A stretch of 64,000 nt of DNA from Flavobacterium hibisci (GCF_020026925.1 NZ_JAIQDW010000004.1:62001-126000); one strand, 5' to 3'; shown: positions 7,516-16,646, counted from the first letter of the stretch. The notes: generated by a model from the letters alone, not told the origin. Made by a program: numbers and translations.

Positions 7516-10050
7516 ATGTTACGCCCCAAACGATTTCATTTTTCGTTTTTCTTATTTTTTCTTGTCCTGAACCTTTTCGCTCAGGGCAAAGGAAAAACTA
7601 CATCTTTAAAAAAGATAATAATTGATATTGAAAACCAGCATCAGGTAAACTTTAATTATACTGAGGATAATGTCTTTGGTTTACAATTAACACCTCCTAA
7701 AAAGTCCCTTTCATTAGAACAGAAACTGCAATATCTCACACAAAGAACCAGATTGTCTTTTGAAAATTTAGACAATAAGTATATTAACGTTTATAAAAAT
7801 CATAATAAAACGGAGATAATTTGCGGGTATGTTTTTTCTAATATTGATAAAAACCCTATTGAAGGTGCTAATATTCATTTTAATACTAGTACACACACCA
7901 CAACAGCTTCAAATGGATATTTTGAATTTGAGAAAGGATCTAAGAATGTTTTTTCTATTAGTCACGTAGGATTTACACCCAAAAAGATTTCAATAGCAAA
8001 TATCAATTCTAAAGAATGCCTCAACATCATTTTAGAATCAGAAGTTACAGAACTTGAAGAAATTAAGGCCAATCCTATTCTGGCTTCGGGAATTTCTAAA
8101 AATAGTAATGGCTCTTTTGAAATTAAACCTAAAAAGTTTGGTATCCTGCCAGGACTTATCGAACCTGATGCACTACAGACTATGCAGCAAATTCCGGGTG
8201 TAAACAGTCTGGATGAAAGCGTTTCAAGTATAAATGTTCGTGGAGGGACACATGACCAGAATTTATTTTTATGGAATGGAATACGGATGTTTCAAACAGG
8301 GCATTTTTTTGGTTTAATATCAGTATTTAATCCCAATCTGGCACATACTATTTCTATACATAAAAACGGAAGTTCTCCTTTCTATGGCGAAAGTGTTTCT
8401 AGTGTCGTAGCTATTTCTTCTACACCTGAGACAGCAGAAAAAAACTCTTTTAGCGCAGGAATCAACATGATTAATGCTGATATTTATGCAAAATACAATC
8501 TGTCGAAAAAAAGTTATGTTGAAATTTCAGGACGAAAATCGATTACTGATTTTGTAGAAACTCCAACATACAAAGAATACTTTAATAAAGTATTCCAAAA
8601 CACTACTATTACTGATTTTGCCCGAAATCAAAACATCAACTATAAAAGTGATAAAGAATTCGATTTCTACGATGCAACTCTTAAATACATACAAAAAATA
8701 GGATTAAAAGATGAAATACTATTAGATCTGATTACCATACAAGATAACTTAAAGGTGTTTCAGAGTGCTGCAACTTATAACATAGTTAAATCTGAAAACA
8801 ATATTTTACGGCAGCAAAATTTTGGTGGAAACCTATCCTGGAAAAGAAACTGGAATAACTTCAATACGACTAAAATTAATATTTATAACTCTTCGTATGA
8901 GCTTCTTGCCAATCAAAAAACGACTAATGGAGACCAAATCGTAATTCAGGAAAATACGGTTGCAAATAATGGAATCAATTTAGAAAATAACCATACTATA
9001 AGTTCAAAATTCAGCTTTAATAACGGATACCAGTTTAATGAAATTGGTGTTATTAATTTAGAACATGTGAGCAATCCTGATTTTTACCGTAAAACAAAAG
9101 AAGTTTTAAGAACTCATGCGCTAATTTTGGAAGGAAAATATAACGACACTATTTCCAGAGTAATTCTTAATGCCGGACTAAGACTAAATTATATTGAAAA
9201 ATTCAAAAAATACATTCCAGAGCCCCGAATTCAATTTAATTATGGCTTCAACAAAAATTTAAATATTGAATTACTAGGCGAAATTAAAAGTCAAAACTCT
9301 CAGCAAATTATTGATTTGCAAAAAGATTATTTTGGTATAGAAAAAAGACGATGGATTATTTCAAACAATTCGTCAATTCCAATTCAGAGAAGCAGACAGC
9401 TATCGTTAAGTTTATTTTATAAAAAAAATGACTGGCTGCTGGATATTGAAAATTTTTATAAAAAAGTAAGCGGGATTACAAGTGCAAGCCAGGGTTTTCA
9501 GAATCAATTGGAATTTGTACGTATAACCGGAAATTATGAAATCGTAGGAACGGAAATTCTGATTCAGAAAAAGATGGATCATTTTCTAACCTGGCTTAGC
9601 TATACGTACAATAATAATAATTATCATTTTGAGAATTATGAATATCAAAGTTTTCCTAACAACTTCGAATTGACGCATACCGTATCATGGGCCGGAATTT
9701 ATGAAAGAAACAAATTTAAAATTGCTTTGGGAACAAAATGGTCATCCGGCAGGCCTAAAACGTCGCCGGACCTTAGTAAAATTGACCTTTCAAATCCTGT
9801 TTTGGTTTACAATAAACCCAACAATACAAATTTGAGGATTTTTTCACAAGTCAACCTTTCCTCCACTTATAAGTGGGAAACAACTCGCGGTATTGTTTAC
9901 AAATTAGGAATATCTATCTTAAATATTCTAAACTGGAAAAATGAAATTAGTGAATATTACAGAATGAGTCCGCTCTCAAATTCTATTGAAGAAGTCGAAA
10001 CATTCTCACTGCAAAGAACTCCAAACCTGAGCTTTAGGGTTTCTTTTTAA
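7516..10050 (+). CDS. TonB-dependent outer-membrane transducer/receptor with STN domain
   Basis: 844 residues. A signal peptide ends near NLFAQG (about 22). An STN signalling domain lies at about 27-92 (KKIIIDIENQHQVNFNYTE ... NVYKN), a carboxypeptidase-like regulatory domain at about 100-185 (GYVFSNIDKNPIEGANIHF), a plug at about 205-320 (PGVNSLDESVSSINVRGG, FFGLISVFNP), then a 22-strand barrel ending in an aromatic residue (SFRVSF). STN plus FecR plus ECF sigma is the FecA-type surface signalling design. There is no SusD partner, so a glycan substrate is less likely than a metal chelate, cofactor or other small ligand; the true ligand is unknown. The downstream haem/redox genes may respond to it. 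Confidence 0.9.
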   Translation: MLRPKRFHFSFFLFFLVLNLFAQGKGKTTSLKKIIIDIENQHQVNFNYTEDNVFGLQLTPPKKSLSLEQKLQYLTQRTRLSFENLDNKYINVYKNHNKTEIICGYVFSNIDKNPIEGANIHFNTSTHTTTASNGYFEFEKGSKNVFSISHVGFTPKKISIANINSKECLNIILESEVTELEEIKANPILASGISKNSNGSFEIKPKKFGILPGLIEPDALQTMQQIPGVNSLDESVSSINVRGGTHDQNLFLWNGIRMFQTGHFFGLISVFNPNLAHTISIHKNGSSPFYGESVSSVVAISSTPETAEKNSFSAGINMINADIYAKYNLSKKSYVEISGRKSITDFVETPTYKEYFNKVFQNTTITDFARNQNINYKSDKEFDFYDATLKYIQKIGLKDEILLDLITIQDNLKVFQSAATYNIVKSENNILRQQNFGGNLSWKRNWNNFNTTKINIYNSSYELLANQKTTNGDQIVIQENTVANNGINLENNHTISSKFSFNNGYQFNEIGVINLEHVSNPDFYRKTKEVLRTHALILEGKYNDTISRVILNAGLRLNYIEKFKKYIPEPRIQFNYGFNKNLNIELLGEIKSQNSQQIIDLQKDYFGIEKRRWIISNNSSIPIQRSRQLSLSLFYKKNDWLLDIENFYKKVSGITSASQGFQNQLEFVRITGNYEIVGTEILIQKKMDHFLTWLSYTYNNNNYHFENYEYQSFPNNFELTHTVSWAGIYERNKFKIALGTKWSSGRPKTSPDLSKIDLSNPVLVYNKPNNTNLRIFSQVNLSSTYKWETTRGIVYKLGISILNILNWKNEISEYYRMSPLSNSIEEVETFSLQRTPNLSFRVSF

Positions 10051-10122
10051 TTCAGACTATCCTGAATTATAAAACACCTCAATTTTTTTTCATCTTTTTT
10101 TTACAAAAACAACTATTCTTTG

Positions 10123-10150
10123 GTAGGGTAATCTTCATCAAGTCTGTTTT
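10123..10150 (+). promoter_or_regulatory. Candidate ECF-sigma promoter for the downstream envelope operon
   Basis: GTAGGG (10123-10128), 16 bp, TGTTTT (10145-10150), 28 bp before the ATG at 10179. Third copy of the spaced element in the locus. It separates the receptor unit from the six-gene envelope unit and supports their co-regulation. Confidence 0.65.
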
Positions 10151-10178
10151 ACTATTAAATCTATTAAAACGAAAAAAA

Positions 10179-10568
10179 ATGAAGAAAAAAATAATCCTTG
10201 CAACTTTAGCAATAACTGCATTAGGAGCATTTGGTTATTACTATGTCTGGTATGGAGGTGCCAGAAATGTTTCGGCCGAAGAAGCTGCTTTTAGTGTTTC
10301 ATCAAAAAATATTATTGATGAATTTGATTCTGATATTCAAAAATCAAACACAAAATACCTTGAGAAAGCAATAGCCATCAAAGGAACTGCCAGTAAAGTA
10401 AGCCCAAAACAAATTATTATAGACCATACCATTGTTTGTGATTTAAAAGAATCTAATCCGGCAATTAAAGAAGGCCAGCCTTTAACCCTAAAAGGCAGAG
10501 TTGTAGGATATGATGACTTAATGGGCGAATTAAAATTAGACCAGTGTTCAGTAGTAAATAACGATTAA
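10179..10568 (+). CDS. OB-fold tRNA_anti-like protein, membrane-anchored or secreted
   Basis: 129 residues: an N-terminal hydrophobic segment (4-26, ILATLAITALGAFGYYYVW) that serves as signal or anchor, then a single OB-like domain (KYLEKAIAIKGTASKVSPKQ, CDLKESNPAI, GQPLTLKGRVVGYDDLMGELKLDQC). This is the pattern of the PF12869 tRNA_anti-like group, which despite its name has no known tRNA role. Two cysteines are present in the OB domain (in VCDLKE and in DQCSV). First gene of the envelope operon, directly after the third ECF-type promoter; the next gene starts 10 bp after its stop. Confidence 0.82.
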   Translation: MKKKIILATLAITALGAFGYYYVWYGGARNVSAEEAAFSVSSKNIIDEFDSDIQKSNTKYLEKAIAIKGTASKVSPKQIIIDHTIVCDLKESNPAIKEGQPLTLKGRVVGYDDLMGELKLDQCSVVNND

Positions 10569-10578
10569 TACAATTAAA

Positions 10579-11442
10579 ATGAGGAATTTTTTAGGCTTTG
10601 TGCTTGTGTTTTTTTTAACGGGAAATTTATTTGCCCAGGACGATTTGCTAAATCAGTTAGACACCACTAAATCAGATGAAAAACAAATAGAAATTGCCGC
10701 TTTCAAAGGTTTGCAGATAGGTAACATGCAATCTACAAAACTACCTGCAAAAGGAGAATGGTATATGCTTGTTTCACACCGTTTTGGTGATTTATCTGAA
10801 GGATTTAATAATTTCTTTGGTTTAGATAATGCCCTTACAAAATTTGGAGGAATCTATGGTGTAACAAACTGGCTAAGCTTTGGTGCTACACGCCATACCT
10901 ACAATAAAATCTATGAAGTTACAGCCAAATATAAAATGGCGAATCAGGAAGTAAACGGATTTCCTGTTACAATTGTAGGATATAATACGATGGATATCAA
11001 TAGCGCACTGGAAAAAGAAATATATCCAAACATACAATTTTCTGATCGTTTGGCTTTTACAACTCAATTGCTAGTTTCCAGAAAAGTAAACGAAAAGCTT
11101 TCTGTCGAATTGGGACTTATTAATGTTTACAAAAACTTATACGACGATTCAATTGAACAGCAAAATGTATTTTCTGCAGCAGGAGGATTACGATATAAAA
11201 TTGCCAAAAGAATGAGCGTTAATCTTGAATACGCCGCGCGTGTCATTACAGAAGAAAAAGCTACAGATCCCTATCATAATCCGCTTACAGTTGGTTTAGA
11301 TATAGAAACCGGGGGACACATTTTTCAACTCGTATTCTCAAACAGCCAGCCTATGAATGATGTTGCAGTATTTTCAACTGCGTCAGGAGACTGGAATAAA
11401 GGAAAGATTTATTTTGGATTCAACATGTACAGATCCTTTTAA
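10579..11442 (+). CDS. DUF5777-family outer-membrane beta-barrel protein
   Basis: 287 residues with a signal peptide ending at NLFAQ (about 20). The mature part is a run of alternating amphipathic strands with the conserved phrases FKGLQIGNMQST, WYMLVSHRFGD, FFGLDNALTKFGG and LSFGATRHT near the N-terminus. This is typical of DUF5777 barrels, predicted outer-membrane proteins of unknown cargo. In Bacteroidota they recur next to cytochrome c and YceI genes, as here. A role as a porin or anchor for the redox proteins downstream is inference. Confidence 0.85.
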   Translation: MRNFLGFVLVFFLTGNLFAQDDLLNQLDTTKSDEKQIEIAAFKGLQIGNMQSTKLPAKGEWYMLVSHRFGDLSEGFNNFFGLDNALTKFGGIYGVTNWLSFGATRHTYNKIYEVTAKYKMANQEVNGFPVTIVGYNTMDINSALEKEIYPNIQFSDRLAFTTQLLVSRKVNEKLSVELGLINVYKNLYDDSIEQQNVFSAAGGLRYKIAKRMSVNLEYAARVITEEKATDPYHNPLTVGLDIETGGHIFQLVFSNSQPMNDVAVFSTASGDWNKGKIYFGFNMYRSF

Positions 11443-11477
11443 AACAACAACTATTTAAGTTAAAATATCATCTCAAT

Positions 11478-11828
11478 ATGAAAAAGAATATATTAATAAT
11501 ACTATTTTCCTGTGCTGCATTTTTAGTTTCGTGTACACCGAGAACTTATGAAGAAATTTCAGAAACAGAGACAAATACTTCACCTACTTATACAGCAAAC
11601 GTTGGTCCAGTCATACAAGCAAATTGTGTGAGCTGTCATTCAGCTGGAGGCCGATTCCCAACTTTACAGACTTACGAGCAGGTGAAAGATGCCTCTCAAA
11701 ACGGCGACCTAATTTGCAGAATTGACCAAACTCAATCCTGCGGAAACGTAATGCCGAGATCGGGAGCCATGCCAAGGCAAACTATTGATATGATTATACT
11801 TTGGCAAAAAGAAGGTTATAAAAATTAA
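11478..11828 (+). CDS. Mono-haem cytochrome c lipoprotein
   Basis: 116 residues with a lipobox (FLVSC, Cys19). A single haem c site CVSCH lies at 50-54, and Met92 or Met98 in the segment NVMPRSGAMP is the likely distal ligand. Two further cysteines (80 and 88) could form a disulfide. The size and the VGPVIQANCVSCHS and LQTYEQVKDA features resemble the small cytochrome domain attached to many Bacteroidota membrane proteins. It should carry electrons at the periplasmic or outer face of the envelope. Confidence 0.87.
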   Translation: MKKNILIILFSCAAFLVSCTPRTYEEISETETNTSPTYTANVGPVIQANCVSCHSAGGRFPTLQTYEQVKDASQNGDLICRIDQTQSCGNVMPRSGAMPRQTIDMIILWQKEGYKN

Positions 11829-11840
11829 AATATATTTAAA

Positions 11841-12386
11841 ATGAAAGAAATAATAATATCTGCATTGTTTTTATTAGCGGGAAACGTAGTTTTTTCGCAA
11901 AAGATGATCACCAGAACCGGTGAAGTAAAATTTGAAGCTTCAATGCCTGCTTTTGAAGAGGTAGCGGCGACTAATAAAACAACCTCCTGCATTCTGGAAA
12001 AAAGTACAGGTGACTTTGTAGCCCTGACCCTGATAAAATCATTCAAATTCAAAGCACCTTTAATGGAAGAACATTTTAATGAAAATTATATGGAATCTTC
12101 CCAATATCCAAAAGCGACTTTTAAAGGAAAGATTTTAAATTTTGATGCTAAAAAATTGTCTGCTTCAAAAACAGCTTACGATTTAGAAGGTGATTTAACC
12201 ATTCATGGTGTTACAAAAAAAATAAAAACCAAAATCAATCTTACCTTAAACGGGACCAAAATTCTGGCATCTAGTGCCATTTCGGTTAAACCACAGGATT
12301 ACAAAATTGAAATTCCAAGCCTGGTAAAAGGAAAAATTGCCGAAAATGTAAAAGTAGCTATGAATTTTGTTCTGGAGCCGAATTAA
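11841..12386 (+). CDS. YceI-family periplasmic protein
   Basis: 181 residues: a signal peptide ending near VFSQK (about 20), then a lipocalin-like YceI barrel with the phrases GEVKFEASMPAFEEV, FNENYMESSQYPKATFKG, YDLEGDLTIHGVTKKI and ISVKPQDYKIEIPSLVKGKI. YceI proteins bind isoprenoid quinones or other long amphiphiles. Next to a cytochrome c lipoprotein, a quinone-like ligand is plausible but not shown. Spacing is 12 bp to the preceding stop and 16 bp to the next gene. Confidence 0.92.
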   Translation: MKEIIISALFLLAGNVVFSQKMITRTGEVKFEASMPAFEEVAATNKTTSCILEKSTGDFVALTLIKSFKFKAPLMEEHFNENYMESSQYPKATFKGKILNFDAKKLSASKTAYDLEGDLTIHGVTKKIKTKINLTLNGTKILASSAISVKPQDYKIEIPSLVKGKIAENVKVAMNFVLEPN

Positions 12387-12402
12387 TTAACAACTAATTT
12401 TT

Positions 12403-12918
12403 ATGAAAAAAATATTAGTCGCCATTGCATTTTTAAGCTATTTTATCTCTACTGCACAAGAAAAAAACGTTTTTGATATTGCAAGAAGCGGAACTTTAGC
12501 AGAGATTCAAAATCTCTACAAATCAAATCCCGATTTAATCAATTCTCTTAACGAAAGTAAAACAAGTCCGTTGATTCTGGCCTGTTATAGAGGAAACATT
12601 CAAGTTGCGCAATTTCTAATAGAAAATGTAAAAGATATCAACTACAACTCAGATATGGGAACAGCATTAATGGCTGCTACTTATAAAAATTATCCAGAAT
12701 TAGTAAAACTATTATTAGAGAGAAAAGCAAATCCAAATGCAACAGATACAAACGGAATAACAGCATTGTCACTGGCTGTTCAATTTAAGAATACTGAATT
12801 AGTAAAATTGCTTTTAGCATATAAAGCTGATAAAACAATTAAAGATAATCAAGGAAAAACAGCATTTGAATATGCTGTTTTTTCTCAAAATGAACCCATC
12901 ATTAACCTTTTAAAATAA
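12403..12918 (+). CDS. Secreted ankyrin-repeat protein
   Basis: 171 residues with a signal peptide (ending SYFISTAQ, about 19) followed by about four ankyrin repeats. Clear units are SPLILACYRGNIQVAQFLIE, TALMAATYKNYPELVKLLLE and TALSLAVQFKNTELVKLLLA; the last repeat is degenerate. It should act as a protein-binding scaffold outside the cytoplasm. Periplasmic ankyrin proteins in other bacteria (AnkB beside catalase KatB in Pseudomonas) support haem enzymes, which fits this neighbourhood but remains an analogy. Eight bases separate it from the next ATG. Confidence 0.88.
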   Translation: MKKILVAIAFLSYFISTAQEKNVFDIARSGTLAEIQNLYKSNPDLINSLNESKTSPLILACYRGNIQVAQFLIENVKDINYNSDMGTALMAATYKNYPELVKLLLERKANPNATDTNGITALSLAVQFKNTELVKLLLAYKADKTIKDNQGKTAFEYAVFSQNEPIINLLK

Positions 12919-12925
12919 GTAAATC

Positions 12926-13705
12926 ATGAAAAAAATTACTCTTTTAACTCTTTTAGCAATTGGTATAAGCAGTTTTGCCCAGCAAAAATCGACAGGAGAC
13001 GTTACTTTTGGAACTAGCGGTATAACAGCAAATCTAACCTTAAACAATACTACTCAAAAAGCAACATTAAAACTTATAGGTCCCTCTGACAGATGGTTTG
13101 GATTGGAATTCGGAAGTTTTGCCGCTGGTGAAGGTATGAGTGATGGACACGATTTAGTATATGCTAACGGGACAACATTAGTTGATGCCAGACAAACCGG
13201 ATTAGGTGATCCTCCTAGTACGGATGCCTCTCAAAGCTGGACAGTAACATCAAATACGGTAACCTCGGGAATCAGGACTATAATCGCAGAAAGAAATTTT
13301 TCAACCGGAGATACCAACGATTACACCTTTAATTATGCTAATACTACTATTGATTTTGTCTGGGCTAAAAGAAGTAATGCAAGTTATACAATAGGAAATC
13401 ACGGAGGAAACCGCGGATATGCTATAGATACAGCTTTATCTACTACTTTGGGTGTAGAAGATTTTGGGTTAAAAGCATCTTCAATTTCTCCAAATCCATC
13501 AAACGGAAATTTTACCATTGAAACGAAAACAGGTTTAGATAAAATAAATGTATATTCTTTAGTAGGGACACTTGTTGAGAGTATTGAAGTAAAAAACAAA
13601 GCTAATACTGTTGATGTATCATTGAAAAGTTTGCAATCTGGAATTTACCTAATAGAATTGCAAAACGATCAGGAAAAAACGTGGAAAAAAATAATTATCA
13701 AATAG
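12926..13705 (+). CDS. DOMON-like haem/ligand-binding protein with T9SS type A sorting domain
   Basis: 259 residues. Signal peptide 1-18 (ends SSFAQ), then a DOMON-like sandwich at about 22-170 with WFGLEFG and the segment GMSDGHDLVYANG. Met71 and His159 (in IGNHGGNRG) are placed like the axial haem b ligands of cytochrome-type DOMON domains. A T9SS type A C-terminal sorting domain covers about 186-259 (ISPNPSNGNFTIE, NVYSLVGTLV, LQSGIYLIEL, KKIIIK). It should be exported, cleaved and attached to the cell surface. It ends the six-gene operon. Haem binding is inference; DOMON domains also bind sugars. Confidence 0.82.
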   Translation: MKKITLLTLLAIGISSFAQQKSTGDVTFGTSGITANLTLNNTTQKATLKLIGPSDRWFGLEFGSFAAGEGMSDGHDLVYANGTTLVDARQTGLGDPPSTDASQSWTVTSNTVTSGIRTIIAERNFSTGDTNDYTFNYANTTIDFVWAKRSNASYTIGNHGGNRGYAIDTALSTTLGVEDFGLKASSISPNPSNGNFTIETKTGLDKINVYSLVGTLVESIEVKNKANTVDVSLKSLQSGIYLIELQNDQEKTWKKIIIK

Positions 13706-13743
13706 TTGGAAGGCTGTCAAAAGCCAAAATCAATTGTTAGAAT

Positions 13744-13790
13744 AAAGCGTCAAAACTATTTAACTCAAAAATAGTTTGACGCTTTTTTTT
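13744..13790 (+). terminator. Terminator of the envelope operon
   Basis: A long hairpin with arms AAAGCGTCAAAACTATT and AATAGTTTGACGCTTT (one bulged base) followed by eight T. It lies about 40 bp after the DOMON gene and closes the ECF-regulated locus. Confidence 0.9.
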
Positions 13791-13841
13791 ATTGCAAATC
13801 ATGTTTTAATATTTCAATCGAAAGTTATTCAGACAAAAAAA

Positions 13842-13866
13842 GAGGTTAGAAAAAAATCCTAACCTC
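13842..13866 (-). terminator. Terminator of the hmuR-hmuY unit
   Basis: Arms GAGGTTAG (13842-13849) and CTAACCTC (13859-13866), followed on the minus strand by a run of T. It is 60 bp downstream of hmuY. Confidence 0.85.
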
Positions 13867-13926
13867 TCCAAAAAAAATAAAAAAACCAAGTTATTAACTA
13901 ATTTAAAAGTTAAATATTGTAATCTC

Positions 13927-14526
13927 TTAGAATGTTGTTGTACTATTTGCCTGGTATGCGAAGTTAAAAGTATAAAACCCGGTATCCTCTGTTTTTAATG
14001 GGTCTGGAGTAACAGGAGCACCTTTATAATAACTTAAAATTTCGAATTTTGCATATTTGCCATCATGAGTTTTTATAACAAAAACTTTTCCTGCAATAGG
14101 AGAAACGATATGAGAGTTTATATCATAGTTGTACCAACCTTTTCCACTTCCTTTAGGAATTGCATAAACGGTAGCCGCATCCTGAGCAAATGCAGAAGCC
14201 GCAGGATATAAAGTTACGCTGGCGAATGTCCCCGAAATAATACTGGCCGCACCAGTTCCAGTTCTGTTTGGTTCGGCATCAGTCATTTTAACTCCTCCGT
14301 TTACGATAATAGTTGTAGTATTGAAAGCTATATCCCAATTATCATTGGTAACGACTTTATTTTCAGAAAAACTGAACTTTGTATACGCCCCTTTTGAAGC
14401 ATCAAGATCAGAAACTTTTATAGTTTCAACAGCCGGAATCGTGTTATCGTTATCATCATCACTACTACAAGATGCTGTAAAAATAACTAATGCTAAAAGT
14501 GAAAGTTTTAAGAATTTTGTTTTCAT
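13927..14526 (-). CDS. hmuY: HmuY-family haem-binding lipoprotein
   Basis: HmuY captures haem at the cell surface and passes it to the HmuR receptor. Starting at MKTKFLKLSLLALVIF gives 199 residues with lipobox FTASC; a longer frame exists, but its extra 17 residues lack signal features. The beta-rich mature part carries the family phrases TKFSFSENKVV, NWDIAFNTTTIIVNGG, GKGWYNYD and GKYAKFEILSYY. It follows hmuR by 25 bp on the same strand, the reverse of the hmuY-hmuR order in Porphyromonas. Expression should follow the Fur-like palindrome upstream of hmuR. Confidence 0.88.
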   Translation of the reverse strand: MKTKFLKLSLLALVIFTASCSSDDDNDNTIPAVETIKVSDLDASKGAYTKFSFSENKVVTNDNWDIAFNTTTIIVNGGVKMTDAEPNRTGTGAASIISGTFASVTLYPAASAFAQDAATVYAIPKGSGKGWYNYDINSHIVSPIAGKVFVIKTHDGKYAKFEILSYYKGAPVTPDPLKTEDTGFYTFNFAYQANSTTTF

Positions 14527-14551
14527 GGTAAAAGTGTTTAAAAAATATTGA

Positions 14552-16618
14552 TTAAAAATTATATTGGATTCGTACAAAAATTTGTCTTCCGGCTAGATTA
14601 GGAATCTGTCCCGGATCTGTGTAATCAAATAAATTATTAGCTCCTGCCTGAAGCATTATTGTATCGATTATATATTTTGAAACTGATAAATTGGTTACTA
14701 AATAACCGTTTACAAATGTGTCGTATCTGTCAAGAATCTGATTTCCATTACTATCGAACAACCCATATTTACTACGATAGAAAACACGGAGATTGATATC
14801 GGTTTTGATTTTAGGAAAAGTATAAGCAAACTTCATATTTGCTGTATGTTTAGATCTGTTGAATAATCCGAAATAATCTGATTTACTAATTTGAACCGTT
14901 TGTAATTCTGAATTACGGATGTATTGGTAATCTTCAAAATTGTCGGTCACATCTTTATTTTTAGCAATTAAATATTGGTATCCTAATGATAATGAGAACT
15001 CTTTGGAAAAACTGTAAGTTGAATTATACTCAATACCGTAAGTGAAAATTGTATTGAAATTGGAATAACTAAAAATATTCTGACTGTTTGTTTTTGTAGC
15101 TACAATCTGTGTATCAATCAAATTACGGATAGTATTGTAGAAGGCATTAATATCTATTCTGAGTTTATTCCTTTTATAATAAGTTCCAAAATTGAAATTA
15201 ATGGAGCTCTCTGCTTCTAATGGCTTATCGAAATTAACCCCTGCTAATCTGGACAAAAGCTGACCTTCCTCCTCAAATTGATTCAAACGTGACTCTGCAA
15301 CATTATAACCCAAAACCGTATACCCAACTGATGGATTGGTAAAGTCGAAAAACAGCTGACGGAAATCCGGTGCTTTATAGCCATATCCTACCGAAGATTT
15401 TAAAGAAAAATTAGTATTGATTTTATAATTAACGGCCAGTTTTGGGCTAAACTGCGAAGCATATTCACTATGATTATCGTATCTGAATCCGGCAAGGATA
15501 TTCCACTTTTCTTTTGGATTCCAGTCATATTGTAAAAAAACATATTGAGAATTAAATTTTACACTCTGATCAAAATACGTTCTGTCTAAAGTTTCATGAT
15601 TTACTCCTATTCCTCCTGTAATTTTATCATTTTTAACAGAAAATGTTGTCCTGATTTCAGGGCGAAAAAGCCATTGATCGTAATATGCATCCTCATACCG
15701 AACATCATTCTGGTCATTTAAAAAGGAATCATTTTTATAATTTGTAGCATATAATTCGTATTCAGAATAGAATTTATCATTCCATTTATGCTCCAATTTT
15801 ACTTGCGAGTTCCATTCTTTCTCTGTTGCATCGCCTTCATACATTTCAGAATTTATTTCAGCTTTATTATCCATTTTCATATCATAAAAACGGTTGCTCA
15901 CAATTACTTTTAAATGTTCTGAAAAATCATAGTATATTTTTGGCTGAAGTGTAAAATTGTAAAACGGTTCTACATTTTTTAGAGGCGTATTTTTATTCAA
16001 ATCGTAACCGTCTGTAGCATAAAAATTGGCAAAAAGATTAGCAGATAATTTCTTCTTTTTCCAAAGAAGGTTTGCATTAGCATCATTAGTGTTAAATGTA
16101 GCGTACCTGTATGAAAGGCTTCCTGAAAACATATCTTTTTTAGGCTTTTTTGTAATTACATTAATTACACCTCCCATGGCTTCAGAACCATACAAGGCAG
16201 ACGAAGCCCCTTTTACAATTTCAATTCTTTCTATATTTCCAACCGAAACCCTGGACAAATCCAAAACACCTGAACTTCTCCCTACAAGCGGAACCCCATC
16301 AATTAAAATCATAGTGTAAGCAGCATCCAGTCCTTGCATTTGAATGCCTTCAAAACCACTTTCATCAGGAATTAATATAATACCGGTTTGTTCATTTAAA
16401 ATCTCATTCAATCTCGTAACACCAGATTTAATAATCGTTTCAGCCGTAATAATTGTCATTGGCAAAGGCAATGATGAAATTACCCTCTCTGTTCTGGTCG
16501 CTGTTGTTACTTTGACTTCCGATAATTCATTTGTTTCAATGCTATCTTTTTGCATTTGCTGAGCAATTGTAATTTGACAAAAAACAAACAGTGTAAAAAG
16601 GATAATTTTTATATTCAT
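14552..16618 (-). CDS. hmuR: HmuR-type TonB-dependent haem receptor
   Basis: 688 residues. The signal peptide ends near TIAQQ (about 20). The plug at about 40-155 contains VKVTTATRTER, LNEILNEQTGIIL, GLDAAYTMILIDGVPLVGR, EIVKGASSALYGSEAMGGVINVITKKP; the rest is a 22-strand barrel with terminal VRIQYNF. There is no STN or carboxypeptidase-like domain, so it is a plain transporter, not a signal transducer. Pairing with HmuY points to haem. Its promoter has a TATATTTG -7 box at 16647-16654 and an overlapping 19-bp palindrome at 16663-16681. Confidence 0.88.
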   Translation of the reverse strand: MNIKIILFTLFVFCQITIAQQMQKDSIETNELSEVKVTTATRTERVISSLPLPMTIITAETIIKSGVTRLNEILNEQTGIILIPDESGFEGIQMQGLDAAYTMILIDGVPLVGRSSGVLDLSRVSVGNIERIEIVKGASSALYGSEAMGGVINVITKKPKKDMFSGSLSYRYATFNTNDANANLLWKKKKLSANLFANFYATDGYDLNKNTPLKNVEPFYNFTLQPKIYYDFSEHLKVIVSNRFYDMKMDNKAEINSEMYEGDATEKEWNSQVKLEHKWNDKFYSEYELYATNYKNDSFLNDQNDVRYEDAYYDQWLFRPEIRTTFSVKNDKITGGIGVNHETLDRTYFDQSVKFNSQYVFLQYDWNPKEKWNILAGFRYDNHSEYASQFSPKLAVNYKINTNFSLKSSVGYGYKAPDFRQLFFDFTNPSVGYTVLGYNVAESRLNQFEEEGQLLSRLAGVNFDKPLEAESSINFNFGTYYKRNKLRIDINAFYNTIRNLIDTQIVATKTNSQNIFSYSNFNTIFTYGIEYNSTYSFSKEFSLSLGYQYLIAKNKDVTDNFEDYQYIRNSELQTVQISKSDYFGLFNRSKHTANMKFAYTFPKIKTDINLRVFYRSKYGLFDSNGNQILDRYDTFVNGYLVTNLSVSKYIIDTIMLQAGANNLFDYTDPGQIPNLAGRQIFVRIQYNF

Positions 16619-16646
16619 TATTTTTATTCATTCTTAATAACTCCTG

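Noticed and set aside
7516..10050. SusC-type glycan receptor
   Set aside because: No SusD gene follows and the STN domain with FecR and sigma points to FecA-type signalling of a small ligand.
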